This document shows positions 11,369 to 23,700 of a DNA stretch of 64,000 nucleotides, in pieces. The notes under the pieces are model-generated. The model saw nothing but the letters and a program-made list of their open reading frames with translations, ran no database searches and was not told the DNA's origin. The stretch covers positions 9,257,501 to 9,321,500 of the forward strand of contig NC_135386.1 of assembly GCF_049243985.1 (NCBI RefSeq), in the 5' to 3' direction. Every line of letters starts with the position of its first letter. Within the stretch, counting starts at the first letter, position 1. Source of the stretch: Paroedura picta (taxonomy: Eukaryota; Chordata; Lepidosauria; Squamata; Gekkonidae). A program made the translations under genes and the position numbers.

Positions 11369-12423
11369 GAGGAGGATTTGGCCTCATTTAAAAAACGTTG
11401 CCACTTTTGAGGAAAGGGAACTACAGTCCAACAAGGATCTTCGTTCCTGCTGTGGGATAATCCTGCCCCCCACCCCCACGTTCATTCACAACAGTCTTTG
11501 AGAGTAGGGCTGTGCTTTCTCCGAGTAAGGGAGTCCCTCCGCTCTGCTCAGCAGGATGGCTGCCTCCTGGAATCTCCCTTCTCCTTCGTGTCCTTGCTGT
11601 GCATGCGTTGGCAGGAGGGGGTGCCATTGTCGCCGCTCAGACCTCCCTGCTCCTTGCAGAGCGGGGCGGATGCGCTCAAAAGGATGCTTTGATTTTTCGA
11701 GGTATATCTCGGGCTCTCTGCGGCGCACCCATGTGCTCGAGTACACAGATTCCGAGCCACTGGTCCAACGTAATTGCGTGATGGGCAGGTACGTGCAGCT
11801 GAGCACTGCCTCAGGTAGTTCGGGGTCTTTTGCAAAAGTGGAGAGGCAAAATAGCCATTTGGGGGTTTGCAGACGTTTTTTTTTTTTTTAAAGAAGACAC
11901 ACAGAGGACAGAGCCGCTGGGAGCCAAACGGGACGGGGCAGCTGTCAACGGGGACCGGCTCATTCGACATGCCACAAAGTTTACCTGAAATCCAGTGTAT
12001 TGATTTCCATCGCACTCCAGTAAGCATTCAGCTGAGCTTCAACGGTTGAGTGACTTGGCCTCTCTGGCTGCTCCGTTTTCTAGGGGGCCTGGCTTCTAAT
12101 CCCTGCAGAGATGCTATTAGATATTGGTTGACCAGAAATTCACATGACACGGCTCAGATTCTAGACTCCGTCTGCCCTGCCCGGCTCACGGTTAACTTCA
12201 ACGCTCTTTCTTTCTCCCGCTTTTTTGAAAAAGACAAAGACAGATCCTTCCGTGAGTGTCCCTTGCGTTCCAGGCGAGTGGGTAAGTCGCCTGCTCTCCT
12301 GGCAAGGACAGGCAGTTTTGGCGAAAGAGCCAATCTTAAAGGATGGCTCCATAAAATATTTATGGGTTTCAAAGGCCTGGATGCAAATCACAGTCTCTAG
12401 GAAGCAGGCTGGTTCTCTAGGTA
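11369..12423. other. No gene recognised
   Basis: Unique DNA with a poly-T stretch at about 11875-11890. Confidence 0.5.
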
Positions 12424-12559
12424 CAGGGGTAGTCAACCTGTGGTCCTCCAGATGCCCATGGACTACAATTCCCATGAGCCCCTGCCAGCAAACGCTGGCA
12501 GGGGCTCATGGGAATTGTAGTCCATGGACATCTGGAGGACCACAGGTTGACTACCCTTG
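12424..12559. mobile_element. Fold-back hAT MITE
   Basis: CAGGGGTAGTCAACCTGTGG ... CCACAGGTTGACTACCCTTG, with a GCAAACGCTGGCAG turn. Flanks (TCTAGGTA, CTCTAGGA) resemble an imperfect 8-bp duplication. 'TGTGGTCCTCC' subtype. Confidence 0.88.
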
Positions 12560-12755
12560 CTCTAGGAAGTGAAATGTCCCCTGTAGGGCCAGCTGCAGCT
12601 TCCACTTATCAATTTGTAGAAGAAACTACAGCTGTTTGCCAAAAAAAGTAAAATAATATTTGTCAAAAAATGAAGTATAGAAATCCTCAAGGAAGGTAGT
12701 AGTGATGTTTGTGTGCATTCAGACTTTGGGGGGGAAATAACCTAACCTTTTTGTG

Positions 12756-13126
12756 GATTGAGAATAGCCGTGTTGGTCTGAAGCAGCAGAACAAAAATTG
12801 AGTCCAGTGGCCCCTTTAAGACCAACAAAGGTGTGAGCTTTCGTGTCCGTGCACACGTCTTCCTCAGACAATGGAACGAGAATCATAAGAGTGCAGGTAT
12901 AAGGAGAGAGTAAATTAGTAGTAAATCACTACTAATTTTTTTACTAATGGCAACTAATTTTACTAATAATTGCTTACAAATTTACGACTAATTTACTCCC
13001 TCCTTATATCTGTACTCTTATGAGTCTTGCCCTGTTGTCTGAGGAAGAAGTGTGCTTGCACATGAAAGCTCACACCCTGAATGCAACTTTGTTGGTCTTA
13101 AAGGTGCCACTGGACTCAAATCTTGT
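12756..13126. repeat. Large imperfect palindrome, unclassified fold-back repeat
   Basis: Left arm: GTTGGTCTGAAGCAGCAGAA, CTTTAAGACCAACAAAGG, GTGAGCTTTCGTG. The right arm is its reverse complement, around an AT-rich centre near 12920-12990. The arms are about 150 bp. Confidence 0.75.
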
Positions 13127-13225
13127 TCTGTCCCATTGTGGGTTACTGTGGCCATCTCAAGGCCTTCCAAGGGATCCTTCCCACATGGCACTGGTGCAGG
13201 GTCTCAGAGGGGGTGACCTCGAGAA

Positions 13226-13324
13226 CAGGGGTAGTCAACCTGTGGTCCTCCAGATGTTCATGGACTACAATTCCCATGAGCCCCTGCCAGCGTTTGCTGG
13301 AGGACCACAGGTTGACTACCCTTG
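13226..13324. mobile_element. Fold-back hAT MITE, short form
   Basis: CAGGGGTAGTCAACCTG ... CAGGTTGACTACCCTTG with part of the right arm missing. Flanks CTCGAGAA and CTCCAGAA are a 7/8 target duplication. Confidence 0.85.
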
Positions 13325-13429
13325 CTCCAGAAAAAGACATTTTATTGCCCATTGCCCTAAGACAAGTTGAACCACATAGACAATTGTTAGTGGCTACCTA
13401 TGAGAAATCAAGAATACATTTCATAAGAA

Positions 13430-13635
13430 CAGATGAGGAAAAGATTGACACATTAATATTTTTATTTGTATTGTTATCGGCTTTTATATTGGGCTTTTAT
13501 ATTGGGCTTTTATATTGGGCTTTTATGAGCTTTTATATTGTACTCGTATTGATCTTATAGTGTAAATCTCCACGAGATGGCCTGCCGTGAGGGGCGGTAT
13601 AAAAATCCAAATATAAATAAATAAATAAATAAAAA
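13430..13635 (+). mobile_element. LINE 3' end, L2-like
   Basis: GGGCGGTATAAAAATCC then (AAATA)n is a typical squamate L2-like LINE terminus. A short TTTATATTGGGC tandem repeat precedes it (13480-13530). Confidence 0.6.
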
Positions 13636-14305
13636 GGAGGAAGCAACAACAAGCAGGTGGGAGGGAGAAGGCAAAGGGAATCTGATTTCCTCGCCCACAT
13701 CAGTCCTCACAGGTCACTGTCTTGTCCTGTCCTTTTGACAGGAGAAAGGCTACTTAGGTTTTTTGTGTCTTCTGACACCCTGTCTGAAGGGCATCAAGAG
13801 TCTGTCGAATTTACTCTTCAGGCATGGTCTGAAGCTGAGAATGCCAGTAATTTGTGGTGACAAATTAGCACTTCTTTTTGTGTGTCATAGCACATTCTTT
13901 GCACGTGCAGCTGTTCAGTCAAGATTTGATCTCCCACATCAGCGTTTGACAGTCAACATTTCTGCAACATTTGACAGGAACTGCCTGATAGGTTGAGGCT
14001 GTAAATCTGGGGCATTTTATCTTCATGTCATTTGCCATATTCAGTTGGATGTCAGTGGAGGTTTCCAAAATTCAAACGTTGCATTTTGGGGTCAAATCTC
14101 AGCCTCAAAATCGGAACCGTGCTTATTTAAAGCGGTGTGGCTCAGATTCCCCCCTGCCCCCAAATTCTTCTTCCACCTCTTGGCTACTACGGCAGTCAAA
14201 AAGTTTACATAAAACATCTTGTTGCTCTGTGTAGTCATCATCACAGAGAATAACAGGCTGAGGTTTCACAAGGCAGAACTGATAGACATTCCAGTAAGGA
14301 ACTGC
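13636..14305. other. No gene recognised
   Basis: Unique DNA. Confidence 0.5.
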
Positions 14306-14309
14306 AGAG

Positions 14310-14665
14310 GGAGTTCTCTACTCAAAGGAGTCTCAAAGCGGCTTACAGTCACCTTCCCTTTCCTCTCCCCTCAACAGACACCCTGTGAGGGAGGTGAGGC
14401 TGAGAGAGCCCTGAGATTACTGAAGAAGAAGAAGGGTTGTTTCTTCTATGCTGCTTTTCTCTACTCAAAGGAGTCTCAAAGTGGCTTATATTTACCTTCC
14501 CTTTCCTCTCCCCGCAACAGGCACCCTGTGAAGTAAGTGAGCCTGAGTGAGCCCTGACAGAACTGCTTGGTCGGAACAGCTGTGACTGGCCCAAGGTCAC
14601 CCAGCTGGCTGCATGCGAAGGAGCGGGGAACTAAACCCATCTTGCCTGTTTAGAAACTGCTGCTT
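14310..14665 (-). repeat. Sauria-type SINE with a duplicated 3' part
   Basis: The 3' half occurs twice in a row (14316-14415 and 14440-14540, each with CTCAAAGGAGTCTCAAAG), followed by one 5' half ending near 14660. Confidence 0.8.
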
Positions 14666-15445
14666 TTAACCTCTAAACATAGCAGCCCCGTCCGCATTAC
14701 AAAGAAGCACGTTCCACTTTTTCATGTCGAGTCTTTGCACAATTCTCTGTGAGGTCAAACACTGTACTCAACGAGGGTTATGTCAACCCTCCAATGTGTC
14801 CCAAGATCCTCTGTTACAGCAAATGAGGTGGGGAGCTCCCTCCAGGTCCGCAAGAGCCGGAAGCCTGAAAATACCTGTCTATTTTGTCAACAGCTTTTAG
14901 GATACGGAATTTCCCCCTGTAATGGAAACTGCTTGGCTCACAAAGGCCAAGGAGTCCTCTCCGCTTATGCCTGGGGAGGACTTCCACACCGTGCATGTGG
15001 CCCAGATTAAAGGATTACTTTTTCTGACAACAAAATGGGAGCCGTAAAATTTACTGTCTCATTAAAAGAGGCAAATCCTCTTACAGGAATGCATGGCAAA
15101 GGTGCAAAATGTGAGCCAGCTCATGCATGCTGAGTGTGCCTGGTTTCTCTACGTATTCCCACTCTTGTGGACAGAGGAAACGGCTCAGCCCAAGCCAGTG
15201 AGAGGGATCTGATGCGGAAGGATGCTTCTGGATGTGCAGTCTACGCGCTCGCTTCCTGGACTTTGCATCCAAGTGCCCGTGCTTATCCAGGCTGGATGTG
15301 GCTAGAAATGTGCTTTTCTGGGGGTTTCTGGAGTTTTCGGCTGCACACAAGTCGTTTTGATTGTCAGGCAGTATATATCTGTGCCGGGTGAGTTTGTGGT
15401 TTTCCACTTTCCCACGTGGGTCCTGGTGAATTACAACCGATCTCC
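14666..15445. other. No gene recognised
   Basis: Unique DNA. Open frames of 60-108 codons on both strands are unremarkable. Confidence 0.5.
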
Positions 15446-15448
15446 AAT

Positions 15449-15800
15449 AAAACCAGAGTCCAGGGGCACCTTTAAGACCAACAAAGATTTATTCAGGCCG
15501 TGAGCTTTCGAGTGCAAGCACCTGTGATCTTCTTACAGGACAGGGAATATATAGCAAAAATCAAATCTGTTACATCAGTAGACTGTGTCACAACCAAACA
15601 TGTAACTTTATGCTGCATGCTCATTTACTGCTCCCCCTCTGCATGAACTGGCAATCCCCACTTTGTAGGATCTGAAGCAGCACACGGAAGCTTTTCTAGC
15701 TTTCCAAAATAAACTCTCTTGGTGTTAAAGTGGCCTCTGGCCCCCAACTTGGTTCGGCTGCTTCAGACCAACAGGGCCACCCACCTGAATCTAAGTAATC
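15449..15800. repeat. 'AGCTTTCGTG' fold-back family copy
   Basis: GAGTCCAGGGGCACC, CTTTAAGACCAACAAAG, GTGAGCTTTCGAGTGC at the left. GGTTCGGCTGCTTCAGACC at the right end. Confidence 0.6.
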
Positions 15801-16054
15801 ATGGGAGTTGACTGCCCCCTCTTGTCCGCAGAGAACATCACCGCCTTCTGTATCTGATCACCCAAAATGCTCAGAACCGTCAGAATTCCTGTTTCCGCCC
15901 TTGACAGCATTTTAAAACGCATGCCTTTGGACGTGAGTGCCTGACTTTCCGAACTACTCTGTGCACCCAATTTCTTAGCAATGCCCGGCTCCGTTAAAAT
16001 TAAAATGAAGAAATAATTCCTAAGCGGAAGTTATCATGGGCTTGCTTTCCAGGC

Positions 16055-16190
16055 CTTGTTAACTGAGGATGTGTGCATGCACATGAAATCTCACATCTTG
16101 AATAAATCTTTGTGGGTCTTAAAGGTGCCCCTGGACTCTATGTTTGTTCTGCTGCTTCAGACCAACCCGGCGATCCACTTGATAGATTTT
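16055..16190. repeat. 'AGCTTTCGTG' fold-back family, right end
   Basis: GTGCATGCACATGAAATCTC, TCTTAAAGGTGCCCCTGG and TTCTGCTGCTTCAGACC in the order of the family's right arm. Confidence 0.6.
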
Positions 16191-16239
16191 CAAAAAAATG
16201 TGACCATGAATATTACGACGTGAATAAAAACACCCTTTC

Positions 16240-16328
16240 CTTAATGGAGACCATCTTGTAATGTAAGCCACTTTGGGTCCCCGCTGGGGAGAAAAGCGGG
16301 GTATAAATTCTATAAACGAAATAAAACG
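16240..16328 (+). mobile_element. LINE 3' end, L2-like
   Basis: GTAAGCCACTTTGGGTCCC..GGGGTATAAATTC is a LINE 3' terminus. The family is tentative. Confidence 0.45.
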
Positions 16329-16499
16329 TACATATTGGAAATTAGACAGCAAAACAATGACTGGGAGCAAAAGGACACAAAGTTGAACTCTGGCCATAAC
16401 CATTTCCTAGTCTGCTGCCCTGTCAAAGGAGATGGTTTGAACCTCAGTGGTGATGATATGGTGTAGGATGTTCTGCTTCTGTGCCAGTGTACAGACATT

Positions 16500-17345
16500 T
16501 ATTTATTTGGTGTAGTAGTTAGGAGTGTGGACTTCTAATCTGGCATGCCAGGTTCGATTCTGCACTCCCCCACATGCAGCCAGCTGGGTGACCTTGGGCT
16601 CCCCACGGCACTGATAAAATTGTTCTGACCGGGCAGTGATATCAGGGCTCTCTCAGCCTCACCCACCTCACAGGGTGTCTGTTGTGGGGAGAGGAAAGGG
16701 AAGGCGATTGTAAGCCGCTTTGAGCCTCCTTCGGGTAGAGAAAAGCGGCATATAAGAACCAACTCCTTCTTCTTCTTCAATAATCTCAGGGCTCTCTCAG
16801 CCTCACCCACCTCACAGGGTGCCTGTTGTGGGGAGAGGAAGGGAAGGCGACTGTAAACCGCTTTGAGCCTCCTTCGGGTAGAGAAAAGTGGCATATAAGA
16901 ACCAACTCTTCTTCCTCTTCAGTAATATCAGGGCTCTCTCAGCCTCACCCACCTCACAGGGTGTCTGTTGTGGGGAGAGGAAAGGGAAGGCGATTGTAAG
17001 CCGCTTTGAGCCTCCTTCGGGTAGAGAAAAGCGGCATATAAGAACCAACTCCTTCTTCTTCTTCAATAATCTCAGGGCTCTCTCAGCCTCACCCACCTCA
17101 CAGGGTGCCTGTTGTGGGGAGAGGAAGGGAAGGCGACTGTAAACCGCTTTGAGCCTCCTTCGGGTAGAGAAAAGTGGCATATAAGAACCAACTCTTCTTC
17201 CTCTTCAGTAATATCAGGGCTCTCTCAGCCTTGCCCACCTCACAGGGTGTCTGTTGTGGGGAGAGGAAAGGGAAGGCGAATGTAAGCCACTTTGAGCCTC
17301 CTTCGGGTAGAGAAAAGAGACATATAAGAACCAACTTCTTCTTCT
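16500..17345 (+). repeat. Sauria-type SINE with amplified 3' tail (dimeric array)
   Basis: A full-length SINE head (GTGTAGTAGTTAGGAGTGTG) is followed by five 3' parts spaced about 142 bp. Units alternate in type, ABABA: A has GGCGATTGTAAGCCGC and B has GGCGACTGTAAACCGC. The 284-bp AB pair is nearly identical in both copies. Confidence 0.92.
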
Positions 17346-18046
17346 ATTTGGGGGGGAGAAGATGCAAAGCATCTCACAACAGCCTTCTCCCCCCTTCCAT
17401 CTTGTCCTCCTAACAACTGCCCAGTGAGATCCGTTAAGCTGACAGTGGCCGAGCCGCTCAAGGCCACCTCGCAAGGTTCATTGTAGAGTGGGGATCTGAA
17501 ACCGGGTCTTTCAGATCCGAGGCTGACACTCGTATGCACCACACCGTTCTAAACGGCTGGTCCCACAAGCTTACTTTGTCACCTCCTCTGGCGGTTTCTC
17601 CAAAGCCCCAGGCCAAAAAGGGTACCCCCCTACTTGATTTAAGGGCTTTGCTTTTCTGGATGTGTAGAAATCTCAAACAAAATGTGTTTTGGTGAAGTTC
17701 GTTTGCTCCCATGTTCTTCTGCCTGGCTCATTATGCATTTCAGGGGGTTCCCTGTCGTGGGTGAACTGTATTTTTTAAACATGTGGCGACTGAAGGTTTG
17801 GGAAACCTGTTTTTGCGACCTTTGCTGAACTTGAGGTTCTGTGGAGGATTTCCATATTTTAACATCTGTGACCTATCATGCTTTTCCTATGGCCTCATCA
17901 ACCGAGAGACCTCTGGTGTGATGAGTCCCAGCTGGAAAGCAAAGCAGCATTCTTGCTGACTAGCATGTGCTTGAAGCTAGATACAGGGGCGTTTGCAGAC
18001 TCAGAGACTGATGGGAGCAATACCTGAGGGAGGGGCTTATCTAAAA
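17346..18046. other. No gene recognised
   Basis: Unique DNA. Confidence 0.5.
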
Positions 18047-18530
18047 GAATCATAGAATCACAGAGTTGGAAGGGACCTCATGGGTCATCTAGTCCAACCC
18101 CCTGCACTGTGCAGGACACTCACATCCCAATCGCTCATCCACTGTCACCTGCCACCCCCTTGAACCTTCACAGAATCAGCCTCTCCGTTAGATGGCTATC
18201 TAGCCTCTGTTTAAAAATCTCCAAAGATGGAGAACCCACCACCTCCCGAGGAAGCCTGAGAAACCACTCTGTCAGGAACTTCTTCCTGATGTTTAGATGG
18301 AATTTCTTTTGAATTAGTTCATCCCATTGGATCTGGTCCCTCCCTCTAGGGCAGGGGTAGTCAAACAGCAGCCCTCCAGATGTCCATGGACTACAGTTCC
18401 CATGAGCCCCTGCCAGCGCTTGCTGGCAGGGGCTCATGGGAATTGTAGTCCATGGACATCTGGAGGGCCGCAGTTTGGCTAGCCCTGCTCTAGGGCAAGA
18501 GAGAACAACTCTGCTCTTTAATTGACTTTA
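18047..18530 (-). mobile_element. CR1 LINE 3' end with nested hAT
   Basis: AATCATAGAATCACAGAGTT, CATCTAGTCCAACCCCCTGC, AACCCACCACCTCCCGAGG (reverse CR1, 'TGCACTGTGCAGGACACTC' subfamily), interrupted by the hAT at 18352-18487. Confidence 0.88.
18352..18487. mobile_element. Fold-back hAT MITE with 8-bp target duplication
   Basis: CAGGGGTAGTCAAACAGCAG ... TTTGGCTAGCCCTG, flanked by CTCTAGGG at 18344-18351 and 18488-18495. Confidence 0.92.
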
Positions 18531-20099
18531 ATTCTTGGATATTTCTCTCTTCTCTTGAGCATTTGCAAAAGGAACTTTTACTTTCCCGAAAAATGAAGAT
18601 GCAGTAGAGGCTCTTGAGCCACTGTAGCCGATTTTCTTCAGAAGTATTCAATGGGTTTACTCTTGAGTAAGCATACTCAGTATTTCAGCTTTGATCTCCC
18701 CATTAGGAGAGGGAATTTTGGCACAAGCCATGTACAGGTAAGAAAAAGAGCAGAGTGGCAAAATGCCCCTCTTTACTTAATTTCTTTTTAAAAATATTTA
18801 TTTATATACGATCGCAGACCATAATGCAAGAATATGAGAAATAAAAAGCTTGTGGTACTTTAGGATACAGGATCAGTCAATAGAAGTGTTAAAATGTAAA
18901 CCGAGATCTCTTTTTACGATATTTAAAAGAAACTTTTAAGAATTTTAAATAGGTTCAAGGATTGATTTCTAGAACTTTAAGCATCTTTCCTGTCCTTTCG
19001 TCCAGCCTGGATCACACTTTGCTTAATTGGACACAGGGATTATTTCTTCCTTTGTACTTCCTTGCCCTAATGAAATTATCACTGGCAGGAGGGGGGAATT
19101 CCTAGAGCTGTTTACAATGTGCCACATCCTTTTTAATGCCATTCAGAAGATGCTGCACATGAGAAGCATGCGGATGCAAAGCCTTCAGTTGCCGGGCGGG
19201 TGCTGCAGGTGTCGGGGGGTGGGGGGCATTTGGGTACAATTCACATGATTAGAAACCCCAAGGTCAGGCAGAGCTGACCAGGCAGCCATGCTCATTCCAG
19301 GATCCTCCACAAGATGTTTCTGGTTGTGGAAAGAAATCCCAGAAATAGACAGATTTCGGAAACCTGCTGAGCAATCTGAGAGCACCTACTCAGCAGATTC
19401 ACCGCCTCTGAGATCCAGCCAGTAGATGGCACCCCAGAGCTACTTGGTCCTCTTCCAAGATAACCCCGCCCCAAACAGGGCAAGGATTCCAGCCTGGTTA
19501 TTGTAGCAAAAAAAAAAAAAAAAAAAAAAACAGAAGTCTGGCGGCAGCTTAAAGGCAAACAACATTTTATTTCGGATGTTGATGCTTTGAATTTCTATAC
19601 CGCCCTCCCGGAATCGGCCCAGCGTGGTGTATGCAATACAACTGATAATTAACATTGGATTAAAATCAGCATGATAACAAACCTTAAAAGTATAAAACAC
19701 GGGGAAAGCATAATGAACAGACCAGCAGCGTTTTAGAGGAAGGCAGTATCAAATAATTGGTCACTAGCCATCGATCTTTCCAGGCTAGAAACCTCTGTTT
19801 TTTGGGGGGAGGGCTCACAGATTGTACCGGACAAAAAGAGAAAATGTTGCTGGTCTTTCTTCAGAAGCAGCAGCTGAGCGTCATGACACCCCTGTGAGGT
19901 AGGCCGAGACCTGAGACAAGGATGTGTCTTTCCCTAGCCAACTCACTGAACTGTGCTCTCAAGCTAGTGAACCCCCCAAATCCAAGGCCAGGATGGTTCC
20001 TGTAAGTCTGGACTTGGGGTCCCCCATGTCTAAGCAGCAAAACCGGCTCTGGGTTGGGAAACTCCTGGGGACTGGAGGGGACGGGGCAGGCTGGGACCC
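18531..20099. other. No gene; LINE scrap and poly-A run
   Basis: A poly-A run of about 23 bp near 19508-19530. 19575-19710 resembles a reverse LINE 3' end (TTCTATACCGCCCTCCCGG). The rest is unique. Confidence 0.5.
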
Positions 20100-20760
20100 C
20101 GAACGATAGAGCGCCCCTCTTCAAAGCTGCCACCCCCCCTCCCGGAACTGATCTCGGCCACCTGGAGATGGGCGCTCTCTCCAGGCCCTGCCTGGAGGCT
20201 GGCAAGCGTAAACTCGCCGTGTCCAAGCGAAGCAAACCCGGTTGCAAACGAACGGGGCTCGGCTTGGTCCCCAAGGATGCGCGAAAGCAGCCCGGGCAAA
20301 CGACCAAGCCGACCCGACGACGATCGGGGACGTCTGTGCGGGGCCGACGGAGGGACCGGGTCATTCTCCCGGGGGAGCAAACCGCGGCTCGACGGCAGAC
20401 ATTATTAGCCGCTGGGACAAACCCGCGTCTCCTCCTGTCCCGATTCCGACGTTCTCTTTCCCCGCGACCCGCGTGGGCGTCCCCGGGGGCCCGTCGTTTT
20501 GCATAGCGTCCCGTCGCGGCCAATGGCGAGGCGCGCCGGGGTGCTCCTCATTTGCATAGACGGCGCCTCCGGCCAATGGGGTGGCGGGCGTGGAGCGAGG
20601 CTGGAATGCGCGCTCCTCGCTCGCTCGCTCGTTCTCCCGCGGCGGCAGCATGTCGGTGGCCGGGCTCAAGAAGCAGTTCCACAAGGCCAGCCAGGTAAGG
20701 GGTCCCGGAAGCGGGGCGCTCTCTTGCGGGGGGAATAGCACGTCGGGATGGGGGTCAGCC
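20100..20760 (+). promoter_or_regulatory. SH3GL3: SH3GL3 CpG-island promoter with two octamer-CCAAT modules
   Basis: CpG-dense DNA surrounds exon 1. Two 29-bp modules at 20498-20526 and 20551-20579 each carry TTTGCATAG, an 11-bp spacer, then GGCCAATGG. The second includes a perfect octamer (ATTTGCAT, 20550-20557). No TATA box is clear, so transcription probably starts at about 20600-20640. Confidence 0.75.
20650..20694 (+). CDS. SH3GL3: SH3GL3 coding exon 1
   Basis: Fifteen codons, [15 protein letters not shown], then donor GTAAGG. This is the start of the membrane-inserting H0 helix. The ATG is in good context (A at -3) within the CpG island. Confidence 0.96.
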
Positions 20761-23700
20761 CTTGATTGCCTTCTGCGGGGGTGCCTGGCGAGCCATTGGT
20801 TGGCTTTGGGGTGTTCCTGGACGGGCATCTCGAGGAATTGGCCCCTGGCTGCGACCCCCTTGCCCATTTGCCCCCTCTTTTCCCCAGGTGTGCTCCAAGG
20901 GGTTAGAATTCAGCGTCAGATTTAGGGTGCCCCGTGTAAACTCGGCGGGGGCCTGCAGCCCCCTCCCCAAACCCAATATGCATTTGCCCGCTTCCCTTAT
21001 TTTAGCGATGCATTGAGCAGATCTAAACAGGAACAGAAAGAACTGTGTGTGTGTGTGTGTTTGGGGGGGGGGGGAGTCCAGACAGAACTGCGGCGCCCTG
21101 TTGCTTTTTTCCAAGGGCTCCCTGCCTTGTTTACCTCTTGGGTCGGTTCTTTTCAGGTAGGTTAGGTTTTCTCCTCTGCTCAACCGATGCTGCCCTTCCT
21201 TTCTGCTTTCAAGCTTCTTGGCAACAAGGTACGTTTGTCCCCTCCTTAAAGTCGCAGGATTCTGGGGCCATTCAGAGGGGGACTCTGGAGGATGTGGGGT
21301 GGGGTGGGGTAGGGGGGCTGTCAAAAGCAGGCCGCTGGCAAAATCTCTTCCTTGGCCACAGGTTTCCTTAAGCAGCAGTTGACTTTATCTGCCTTAATTT
21401 ATCTGTTATCTTAATTTATCTTAATTTATGCAGTTGACTTTATCTGCCTGTTACCTTAATAGTAAGGAAAATCAGACCTGTATGTTGTGGTCCGGTCTTG
21501 TCCTTCTGCTTGTTATGCAGGTAGAACAACATTTGATTCCTACCCAAGTGCTGGGTTGAGGAACTTCCCTCGTCGCTTATAATAAGTAGGGAAACGTTCC
21601 AATGTTTATTTGGCTTTTCCTTTCAGCCTGATCATGTGGCGCATAGTAGCTGTTTTTTGAGAAATTGTCTTTGCAGCCCCTTCCTTTATCCCCCTCCTCT
21701 TCCTCCTTGCCTTTAATTAGTAGTTAGAGAGCCAGGCATCTCTCATTGGAGATTACTCAACAGAGGATCTTGTGTTTGGAAGTGCTGTATCCGTGGATAC
21801 CTCCAAATCCTGACACCTGGCGGTTACCTCCTACAATCAGTTCCAGGGGCAGTCAAACTGCGGCTCTCCAGATGTCCATGGACTACAATCCCCAGGAGGC
21901 TCATGGGAATTGTAGCCCATGGACATCTGGAGGGCCGCAGTTTGACAACCCCTGATCGAGCAGACGTGTTGATTGCCCCTGCTCCTAAGAGGAGTGGTGG
22001 GCTTATTCTCAAGTGAGCACCCATGGCTTGATTTCTTAATCTTCATTTCACTGGGCAGCGTACGATGCCTTGCCCTGGAGCTGAACCCAGTGGTTTGGAA
22101 AGCCCTGTCTTTGAGAGGAGGGGTGTGTGTGTTCATTCGCAAGTCCTCATTTTCGTTGCGGCCGTCAGGTGAGAAGGAACAGGCATGTGTGAACCAGGCC
22201 AGAAGCTGGGCGAGTGCATCCAGATTGTCTCCTGTATCGAAGCAGAGGGGAAACCCCGGTCTCCGGTTCCCTGCTTTTCCACTTGTGGCATCGTGCGGCT
22301 TGTGAAAAATGAATTCTGGCCCGTGGCCAGCCAAACAGAGCTCAGGTGGCACATAGAACAGGCGAGCACATTCGTCTTGAGTTGCGTAGACTCGCCGGGC
22401 TCCTCTTTAGGAAAGATTTCGCGTATTCTGCTGGTGACGGATGCGATCTCAACGAGGCAGCTCTTTGCACCCCTTTCTCGGACAGAAGAACAAAAGGGCC
22501 ATTGTTCCCCCGAAGTTGGAGGCAGCACAGCACAAGCAGCGCACAGTATGAAACGCACACAATAAAGCTGTTAGTGTATCTTCTGCGGATGGCGGCCTGT
22601 TACTGGGGGCGCTGGTCCGAGGGCAGGAAAGCAAGCCAGGCGTCAGACCCAAGTCGGAGAGGGTGCTGGGGCAGAGCTCCCCGAGTGGGTCAGCTGAGAA
22701 GGAGCCGGGAAAGTGGATCGGAAAAGGCGGCCGGAACGTGGATAAAGGCGGAAGGGCTGGAAGGAAGTCGGCCAAGAGGAAGGTTAGGAAGGCCAACAGA
22801 GGCCCCGGTCCGGAGCTCATGAATATGAGCACATGGGGAGGAGCTGTGACGAGAGGTCTAGAAGGGTGGCCAAACGGTGGCTCTCCAGAAGTCCGTGGAC
22901 TTGGCCACGCTGGGCTAGAAGACTGGCCAGGATGGGGTCCTGCTGTGACGTAGGGGAGGTCTTTTAATTTCATGGCTCTGCCCAGGAATGTGAGAGCCAG
23001 GATGCTCTCTGCCCTTGCAGTCCTGGCTAATATAGAAGAATGCAACAGTAGGCGGTAGTTTTTCTAGAAATCCACTGGGAGAAGGATGGTCTTGCTGGTC
23101 CGCTTCTCCCCCCCATCTTTCTCTTGCTCATGGGTCGGCCCCTGGGCTGTTACGTGGGGCCAGATTTGGCCAAGGGCTGACTCCCTTTTCTGTGCGGAGA
23201 GCAGCCTTCAAAATAAACGTGTAGCCCCAGGAAAAAGCATGGCGTACTCAACATGGATGGCCAATTGAGCATTTGTGCAGCCTTTTGAGTCTTAAAAGGT
23301 GCAGTTGTTGTTGCAGCATGCCCGGATTAAGCAGCTGGATATTATGGGTGTCCCCCACTGCAGATGGGGAGCACTGGCAGACTAAGTGGGGCTTGAAATA
23401 TCTCCCCGAATCACAACCAAGCTTCCCTGGAGAAAACGTCTTTTTTGAGGGGCGGACTCAATTACGTTATACCCCCGAGAGTCCCTTCCCCTCCCGGACT
23501 CTGCCCTCCCCAGCTCTGCTCCCCAAATGTCCAGGAATCTCCCAGTCCTAATGGGTGGGGGGATGTCCCAAATACTACAAGTGGTCTCATATATTTATTG
23601 ATTGTTCATTGATAGTCGGCCTCAGATCCACGATCTTTTGACATGTTCCTTAGTTGTAAAAAGCAGCCTTGAGGGTCAAAACTGGGGAGAGGCCACAGGG

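Noticed and set aside
16535-17180. Two nearly identical frames starting [20 protein letters not shown]
   Set aside because: They are reverse readings of the Sauria SINE tail array, not a gene family.
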